From contig NC_056745.1 of assembly GCF_019279795.1 (NCBI RefSeq), positions 503,345,694 through 503,409,693 on the forward strand: a stretch of 64,000 bases of DNA. The letters run 5' to 3'. Origin of the DNA: Protopterus annectens. Lineage: Eukaryota > Chordata > Ceratodontiformes > Protopteridae. Below are positions 57,693-64,000 of the stretch, piece after piece (position 1 is the stretch's first letter; every line of letters begins with the position of its first letter). The translations under genes were made by a program, and so were the position numbers. A model generated the notes under the pieces. It did no database searches and had not been told where the DNA came from. It saw nothing but the letters and a program-made list of their open reading frames with translations.

Positions 57693-58560
57693 TTTTTTTG
57701 CAATTTATGGGTATTGATAATGTAAAATGTGATGTTAGGGGAGGTCCGCAATCCTTAATCTTAGAGACCCGTGAGTTGGAGTGGCAACTATTATTAGACG
57801 CTTTCTCCTACCCGGGTCTCAATGATAACTGCAATATTGCTTCTATTTTAAAGTATAGGACCTATCTTAGGTAATTGGTGTGTTAGCATAGTTCATTCAC
57901 ACTAGGTTCACTGACCATTTTGGGATAGGGCAGTATTTAATCATTTTTGGTTATCAATCTTGTAGCCTTAAAATAAGTTGTCCCTTGTAACAGGTCTTTT
58001 TCAATGACAACCATATATTCTTCCTGGATATTATTGTTAGCTACACAATACTTCAGACATTTTAGGAACCATGTTAGGACAGTTATTATGTTAATCTCAT
58101 ACATGTTTTTAACTGTTTATTTATATATAAGTACAGGATATTTATTTAACAACGTGGTTAGGCAGCGTGGTTTCTTTGCTGCCTTGATTCTTTTTACTTA
58201 CCATGGTTCCAGCAATGTTGACAATTCTTGGTTGTTTGTTTATCCGCACATACACGAGTACATTTACAATTTCAGATGTTACTTGTTTGGTTTTCCTAAA
58301 CAAAGGTTAAATTGAGGCACTTCGTTTTAAATGTGTTTCAAATGATTAATTTGGTGACATCAACAATACGTCACTTAGTAGGTTTTAAACATTGTGAGCT
58401 TGCGCTCTTTTTATGCTGAAGAAGCTTCCGTTTTAACAGAAGCGAAAACGCTTATTATTTTGTTTTAAATAAAGTGCGTTCCATTTCTTTGAACCTTGGA
58501 CTCGTTTGGGCACTTTGTTTGTGTTTTAGTTTTGGTTTATTATTTCATCCAATAGCTAAA
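57693..58560 (+). mobile_element. Penelope-like element 3' end
   Basis: The ORF 57677-57874 encodes the PLE C-terminus RELEWQLLLDAFSYPGLNDN followed by CNIASILKYRTYL, matching the C-termini at 10.5 and 39.8 kb. The 3' non-coding part carries a hammerhead fold at 58413-58484. The body is 5'-truncated at the minisatellite boundary. Confidence 0.75.
58413..58484 (+). ncRNA. Hammerhead ribozyme motif, complete fold
   Basis: Helix I ATG (58413-58415) pairs with CAT (58482-58484). The core CTGAAGA is at 58416-58422. Helix II GCTTC (58424-58428) pairs with GAAGC (58439-58443). The core GAA is at 58444-58446. Helix III AACGC (58447-58451) pairs with GCGTT (58476-58480). C58481 sits at the cleavage position, giving a UUC triplet. 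All invariant core bases are present. One extra A separates the core from helix II, and helix I is only 3 bp. Confidence 0.65.
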
Positions 58561-58664
58561 TATTGAGCTGAGTTCCATCTTCTGCTCATATGTTGCAACT
58601 CTGATGTAATGTGACTTACTTATTTCAAAAGTTAAAAAAATATATAAAAATAAAAACCTACTCT

Positions 58665-58800
58665 TCTGGGTACTCCGGTTTCCTCCCACATTCTAAAGAC
58701 ATTTGTCTGGACCATTTCTCCCCGGGCCTCCGCTGAAAATAGGCTTTGTCCTAGTCAGACTTTCCTGGTCAACAAATATTAAATAAATAAAAAAATAAAT
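58665..58800 (+). mobile_element. SINE 3' half with LINE-type tail
   Basis: A 5'-truncated copy of the SINE at 56.5 kb (gtactccggtttcctcccac, ctccccgggcctccgctgaa) ending in an aaataaataa tail. Confidence 0.8.
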
Positions 58801-58944
58801 AAATACTACTTGCACTTAGAAAAGGGATTAGAAAGAACTCCACTGCAGGTGGTATTAGCTGCAGCCAAAAGAGGTTATTTACATGATCTGTGAATTTGCA
58901 ATACAGAGATATGCTAGCTACAATGAGGGAAGACTTCATTAGCA

Positions 58945-59235
58945 GCTAATTTTAATGATCGAACTTTGAAAAGTTCGAAGGTGAAAAGCAACGGCTCCAT
59001 ACGTACAGAATGGGAAAATTTCCCTTTTCTGCACTAAAGTGCAATCTCGGAGTTGGTATAGTTAAGTAGGGGCTGCAGGGGAGGCTTGCCCCCCTGCTCA
59101 GAGCGTTAAGGTAAGTATTTTTCTTTTTTTTTTTTTTTATTATATGTTCGAGGTTTTACGTTTCGCTCATATGTTAAACATATGAGGTTCGAAATTTTGA
59201 AGCTTCAGATATATAATATAGACCCTTTTTAACAT
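58945..59235. repeat. Hairpin repeat with TTCGAA arms
   Basis: Related to 25085-25445. It has tgcaatctcggagttggta, a donor-like ggtaagta (59110), a T run, then arms ttcgaggttttacgtttcg and cgaaattttgaagcttc around catatgttaaacatatg. Confidence 0.6.
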
Positions 59236-59239
59236 ACAT

Positions 59240-59690
59240 TTTCTCAAGGATTTGAAGTCTGAAACTCAAATATATGCCATTATTTAGTAACTTCAATCTT
59301 CAGATCATCCAGTGATTTGCCAGAAAACTAGAAATTTTATGAGGAACAGACCAAAAATATGAGCCAGAAAATCTGGACATTCTGCAAAAATCTGGACAGT
59401 TGAGAGGTATGCAGTGCAGGTATGCTGAAGGGACAGGGCTTGAATAGTTTTAAATGACTTTTAGGAACAATATAAAGACTATTTATTTATTTATTTTTCA
59501 TTTGTTTACTGAGATAGTCCGATTGGCAAATATGAAAAATATGAAAATATTAAGTGTTTAATATTTTCATATTTTTCAGACTGTTTTTGGATTTTATCTT
59601 GTGGATTGTTTGTATCGAAGTAGTTTTTAATGAAGAAAGGATTTTCTAATTTGAGTTATCAGTCTCTGTCTCCTTATTGTGGCAGCTTCC
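59240..59690. repeat. Dispersed repeat, LINE tail remnant and a 21-bp palindrome
   Basis: 59340-59410 resembles the repeat at 19480-19520 and 56210-56260 (ttttatgaggaacagaccaa). 59483-59530 is the reverse tail of the 2A-type LINE. A perfect palindrome follows at 59533-59553 / 59558-59578 with loop gtgt. Confidence 0.6.
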
Positions 59691-59694
59691 AAGG

Positions 59695-59840
<146 letters not shown>

Positions 59841-59929
59841 GCTGTGACTTTAGCCAAAACTCCCAAATGTCAGCATTTGTTGTGTAAATGCACTTTGGTT
59901 GATAATGCAGATAATGCATATTATCAACT

Positions 59930-60090
59930 GGTGTGTGAGATCTACAGTCTCTGGGGTCAGAGAATATGCCCTTTCCCCAGTAATAGTGTAATTTTGGTGT
60001 TAGTATATATAATCAGCAGAGAGTGTGGGGACCCACATGGGGAGTTGCAGGGGGGACATGCACCTCTACAAAAAAAATATGTCTTTGTCT
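59930..60090 (+). repeat. Dispersed repeat, first copy
   Basis: It shares tatgccctttcccc, a ggtgttagtatatat phrase and a G-rich gtggggacccacatgggg part with 61650-61790. The general layout recalls the 5' half of the TTCGAA hairpin repeats. Confidence 0.45.
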
Positions 60091-60207
60091 TTTTTTTACT
60101 TTTACTTTGCATGTAAGAGGATTTTCTTTGCACATGTGTTTGTATTGTCAGCCTTTGTGGTCAACATTATTAACATTGATGTCCATTTCAGTTCTGTTCA
60201 CTACACC

Positions 60208-60262
<55 letters not shown>
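60208..60262. repeat. (GT)n microsatellite
   Basis: A pure GT run of about 55 bp. Confidence 0.97.
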
Positions 60263-60264
<2 letters not shown>

Positions 60265-60618
60265 GTATGCATGCGTGTGTTTGTGTGTCATTCACTCAGT
60301 TGAAGTGGCTGCTCATCAACAGAGTGAGCAAGTGTGAAATAATGTAAAGATGTAAGGTGTTCCACTCACTGAAATTTAAAGATTTTACATGAACAGAACA
60401 TCAAATGCATACAGGTAAAGTAATTGTGCAATTGGAAACTATTGCAAAACTTTCAGATATTCTAAAGGTTTCAGCATCAGGGGATGGCAGTGTTTGTGTA
60501 AGTGGGCATAGGTTAGATTTAAGGTTAAGTGCTTGCAATGTTTTGTTATTTTGATGGTTTGAAATATTTTCATTGATCATATGAGCAATCATAATACAAT
60601 ATAACGCGTGTGCACAAG

Positions 60619-60630
<12 letters not shown>

Positions 60631-60703
<73 letters not shown>

Positions 60704-60712
60704 TTATTTATT
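60631..60712. repeat. (TA)n with short TTTA tail
   Basis: A TA run followed by tatttatttatttat; the SINE inserted directly next to it. Confidence 0.95.
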
Positions 60713-60957
60713 TATATATGTCTAGTTAATGTTTGTGTCTTTCGGCTTTTCCCGGTTAGGGGTCGCCACAGTGGAACTCCGGTCCGCTAATGATTGATAC
60801 CAGCCCTGACGGACAACCTTCAACGAAGGTACGCCCATTCACGCATGTCTCCACACAGAAGACGCTCGAGCTGAGAATCGAACCAGACAGCGTCTTACTG
60901 TGAGGCGACAACGCTACCGCAGCACCACCACCGCGGGTATATATATGTCTAGTTAAT
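60713..60957 (-). mobile_element. tRNA-derived SINE with 18-bp target duplication
   Basis: tatatatgtctagttaat is present at 60713-60730 and 60940-60957. Between them, in reverse, lies a tRNA-like head with a box A region (complement of 60912-60926) and box B GGTTCGATTCT (complement of 60874-60884). The body cttcgttgaaggttgtccgt follows, then the conserved end ggcgacccctaaccgggaaa with agccgaaagac. It is complete and looks fairly young; the copy at 28605 is truncated. Confidence 0.85.
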
Positions 60958-61800
60958 AATAACTACAAATTAAAATAGTGTCACTCATAATATCAACCAA
61001 AAAATAATCACAAACATTAATACTGACAACTCAAAATACCTAAACTCAGAATACCGATAATAAACAAAAACTCCCGAACTCCACATAAAGTCAGCACAAA
61101 GCACACACATACAGACTCCTTTTCCCATCAGTTTAGTAAAATAAATAAATAAATAAAGCAAAGAACACCAAACCCAAACAAAAACCAAACTGCATTGTTT
61201 GTATGACTAGTGGCACTGCTACTGGAAGGGGAGTTTCTAAGTTACAGTGCAGGGATAGGATTAGTGGCAGTTACAGTGCAGAAGGGCTTGGGAATGTTTT
61301 TTTTGCCCAGGAAGGAGGAAGACAACAGATATGAAGAGGAATCTTAGGAAACAAACCAAACTATAAATATATTTAAAATGGCTGAATCAAACCATACTCT
61401 GGCAACCACAAAAATATATACAAGAAGAGGTGGCTTGAGGGAGGGGAGACTACTGCAACAATGATTTATTAGAACATCTACTGTTATGGTGGGTTTACTT
61501 ACACAACTGTAATATGTTCAGATGGGAATCAGACAATTGGTCAAAAGTACAAATTGTCAAAGGGACAAAAAGACAGTACAGCTGGTCGAATATCAGCTTA
61601 TCACACCTACCAACTTTTGTCAGTGTGAGATCCCAGTACAGTGTGGATCTATCAATTTGCCCTTTCCCCCTAGTATTACAATCTTAGAGCTGGTATATAT
61701 TATTAGCAGGGGGTGATGAAGGTGCAGCCCTCCTGTGGAGGATGCAGGGGTGGGTTTGTGCCCTGAAAAAGAAACATGTTTTTTGCTTTTTACATTTGGT
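60958..61800. other. AC-rich low-complexity and dispersed repeat
   Basis: 60960-61190 is A/C-rich with ataccgataataaac text, faintly like the 5' part of the TIR element at 32396. 61620-61790 is the second copy of the repeat at 59930. No gene is seen. Confidence 0.4.
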
Positions 61801-61804
61801 TGAT

Positions 61805-62560
61805 GATCTACAAGCTGTGTTTAATCACTTGCCATCTGACTTTTCTGTGGATGGTCATACATCTGTTCAGAGATAGGTCATTGTTGCAGTAGCATAAGCT
61901 ATATGGGTAGGTAAAAAATGAAGGAGGATTGAGTATAGTTAGAAGGGGGAAATCAAAGAGCTGACAAGCAGAAATGGCTGACAAATGTACCTTGTTAGAT
62001 GAATACAAAAGACCATGTATCAAATTTCCCCTTACATGTGTGAATAAATCCAGCCTGTAGGGAAGTTTGTGATAAATTCCCTTTGCTAGATTTAAAAGAG
62101 GGGAAAACCACTGCTGCCTTGACCAAAATGGAGTCCCCACCAGAATTTTTGTGGAGTTCTTTTGGATCTTCTAATAGAACCCTAGAAATCAATTTAAAGG
62201 GTGCAAAGGTATAGAGGAAGATTCCCATTCAATTCCAGGCCTCTTTGCAAGGAGTCCAGAATCAGATTTTTTTTAGTTGTCTGTTCTAAAAGGAGGCAAA
62301 CAAATCTACCTGAGGTATTTCCAACAGTTGAGTGAACTCTTGGAAAACCCCAGGATGAAGTTTCCATTCATGGAGGTCTTTTCTGGTCCTCCTGAGTTTG
62401 ATGCAAACAAAGTTTGCTCTGATAGAATGTATGAACTCTTAAGAGTCAAACTGAGCTGCGTTGTTACCTTTCAGACAGTAGCTTAAGCTATATGGGCAAA
62501 TTCCCACAGCTTAGATCAATAAAAAAATGAAGGAGGCTTATAAACTAAGACTCCAGGAGC
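61805..62560 (-). mobile_element. DIRS-like element fragment, first copy
   Basis: In reverse it encodes the RNase H/RT C-terminal text LISRVLLEDPKELHKNSGGD with SILVKAAVVFPSFKSSKGNL (61995-62228). The start of the tyrosine-recombinase region follows (GLLYSSNKVHLSAISACQLF). The 62270-62400 part matches 63860-63990 of the second copy. It is truncated and frameshifted. Confidence 0.7.
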
Positions 62561-62651
62561 CCCTAAAGAATGGTCATAACAAAGTCTGTCCTTAACCTGA
62601 CAAAGGAATCCAGTTTGTAATGCTTTGTAAAAGTACATGCAGAGGACCATG

Positions 62652-63119
62652 TTATTGCCAACAGAATACTTCTAAAATGTACCACTTTCTAGTAAGATAC
62701 CAAAGATTGCAAAGCCTTGTGGAATTGGCTGTAACCCTTCCAGGAAGTGGCTTTTTATGGTGAATATAACAAAAGGCAATAATATGAGACAACCATTTGG
62801 AGATGGTCTGTTTTGATATAGTTTGTCCTTTTCTCTTACCTTTATAGGATACAAACAGCTGATCAGCTTTCTTGAAGGTCTGAGCTTTGTCTGGGTAATA
62901 CCTGAGCTGCCTGTACAGATCTACACTATGAAGAATTCTTTGCCCTTTGTTCTTAGAGTAAAAAAAAAAGACTTGGAGATTAGTAGTCTGGCATAAAGTA
63001 AACCTTGATACTGCTTTAGTCATAAAGGTAGGATTTGTTCTCAAAGAAACCCTTTCCCTATGAAAAACAAAGTAAGTCTGACTCACCATAAGAGCTTGTA
63101 GTTCAGTTACTCTTCCCAC
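62652..63119 (-). pseudogene. DIRS tyrosine recombinase, catalytic part
   Basis: 155 residues. R3 in GRVTELQALMV fits the first catalytic Arg box (typically R-V-S-E-L). Residues 66-90 (VDLYRQLRYYPDKAQTFKKA...) and 98-116 (GQTISKQTISKWLSHIIAF) are the family core. The HxxR box reads NSTR (132-135), so the usual His is Asn. The nucleophile Tyr is not visible before the frame ends, so the copy is probably inactive. Confidence 0.75.
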
Positions 63120-63376
63120 TAGATGTCAGCGTAACCATCTTCCAAGTTAAGAACCGGTTTAAATGGAGACAGAGTAAGCTTCTGAAGTACAAAGTAGAGA
63201 TCCCAAGCAGGAGCTAGATGTTTTTTAATGGACAAGTATTTAACACCCCTTATAAAAATCTGTTTCACTTGAGTATAGTTAGAAATGGGGGAATCAAAGA
63301 GCAGACGAGCAGAAATGGCTGACAAATATCCCTTGTTTGAAGAATACAAAAGACCATTTGACACTAACTCATACAA
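63119..63376 (-). pseudogene. DIRS tyrosine recombinase, N-terminal part
   Basis: 85 residues with SSNKGYLSAISARLLFDSP, FIRGVKYLSIKK and APAWDLYFVLQKLTLSPFKP. These match the conserved core-binding region of DIRS recombinases (YxAAISA, FLRGARR, PxWDLxxVL). It ends with a stop directly before the catalytic ORF. Confidence 0.75.
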
Positions 63377-63488
63377 ATAACTGAAAACCAGAGGCAGTCA
63401 GGCTTGAAGAGGGTCCTGATTCTTTGAGTAGCACCAACTAGAAAATATTTTCCATTTGTACTACATGATTTTGTACTCACAGGTTTTT

Positions 63489-63947
63489 TCATCTCCTGCT
63501 GCACATCATCAGGAAAATGTGCCTAAAACATATCAACATTCTATCATCCAAGCAGTTAGCTGAAGTGTTTTCAAACTGGGATGTATCAAACTCCCCCTTA
63601 CATGTGTGAATAAATCCAGTCTGTAGGGAAGTTTGTGGTAAATGCTCTTTGCCAGATTGAAAAGAGGGGGGAACCACTGCTGCCTTGGCCAAAATGGAGT
63701 CCCCACCAGAATTTTTATGGAGTTCTTCTGGATCTTTTAGAAGAACCCTAGAAATCAATGGAAAGGGTGCAAAGGCATAGAGGAACATTCCCATCCATAG
63801 AAATGAGAAAGCATCTGTCTTCCAGGCGTCTTTGTCCAGAATCAGAATTTTTGTAGTTGTCTGTTCTAAAAGGAGGCAAACAAATCTACCTGAGGTATTC
63901 CTGACAGTCGAATGAACTCTTGGAAAACCCCAGGATGAAGTTTCCAT
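63489..63947 (-). pseudogene. DIRS RT/RNase H C-terminal region
   Basis: 152 residues. DAWKTDAFSFLWMGMFLYAF with PFPLISRVLLK (39-71) matches the DIRS motif DAF...W...YAFPPFxLIxRVLxK near the end of RNase H. The lines after it (GGDSILAKAAVVPPSFQSGK) correspond to the usual P-x-W/Q-x-W-x-P segment, diverged. The Met is not a natural start. Confidence 0.7.
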
Positions 63948-64000
63948 TCATGGAGGTCTGTTCTGGTGTTCTGAGTTTGTCTACAACCAAATTTTGCTCT

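Larger units (their letters stand above)
62560..64000 (-). mobile_element. DIRS-like element fragment, second copy, runs off the window
   Basis: Order in reverse: RT/RNase H C-terminus (63489-63947), recombinase N-terminal part (63119-63376), recombinase catalytic part (62652-63119). DIRS elements integrate with a tyrosine recombinase and lack an endonuclease. The 5' part lies beyond 64000. Confidence 0.75.

Noticed and set aside
58004-58315. 103-residue hydrophobic ORF in the PLE 3' region
   Set aside because: It lies in the PLE non-coding tail after the C-terminal stop and has no counterpart in the other PLE copies.

Overview
The window reads as a stretch of a large, AT-rich, repeat-dominated animal genome. 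The mix points to an anamniote vertebrate (fish-, lungfish- or amphibian-like): CR1/L2-type and RTE-like LINEs, Penelope-like elements (PLEs) with a GIY-YIG domain, a DIRS-type tyrosine-recombinase retroelement, tRNA-derived SINEs and long (GT)n, (TA)n and (AGAT)n tracts. I cannot name the species. I recognise no host protein-coding gene, tRNA or rRNA. Almost every long ORF belongs to a decayed transposon or to a tandem repeat whose unit length is a multiple of three.

Layout. 1-2.4 kb holds nested, chimeric LINE fragments, including a LINE 5' end with a 2A-like GDIHPNPGP motif. 3.1-4.1 kb holds LINE 3' ends. 4.2-7.0 kb is a 39-bp minisatellite of about 70 units. 7.1-8.0 kb is a CR1-like relic. 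9.2-13.3 kb carries two PLEs in opposite orientations, one hosting a 160-bp palindromic insertion with an 18-bp target duplication. 14-16.5 kb is (GT)n plus another CR1-like relic. 16.6-27.7 kb and 30.8-42.7 kb contain the two arms of a direct segmental duplication (copy A 17457-27742, copy B 30826-42733). It carries an RTE-like LINE, several CR1/L2-type fragments, a SINE, hairpin-rich repeats and a 43-bp minisatellite. Copy B also holds a 709-bp TIR element and a PLE, both missing from the matching sites in copy A.

43.8-51.6 kb is one reverse-strand LINE. A piece of its endonuclease has been amplified into about 33 tandem 65-bp units, and a second, forward-strand LINE of the same family is nested in that array. 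52.4-53.0 kb is a foldback. 53.1-54.8 kb is a CR1-like relic. 55.3-57.7 kb is a large inverted repeat with minisatellite arms enclosing a SINE. 57.7-58.6 kb is a PLE 3' end with a convincing hammerhead-ribozyme fold. 59-61.8 kb holds microsatellites, a SINE with an intact target duplication and dispersed repeats. 61.8-64 kb is two tandem DIRS-like fragments.

How it works together: the LINEs supply the retrotransposition machinery, and the SINEs and a LINE share the same 3' tail, a plausible parasite/host pair. The PLE 3' ends carry hammerhead-like cores. The most interesting signals are the 2A-plus-hydrophobic-leader LINE 5' ends, the hammerhead motifs, the endonuclease-derived satellite, and the filled/empty insertion sites offered by the duplication.
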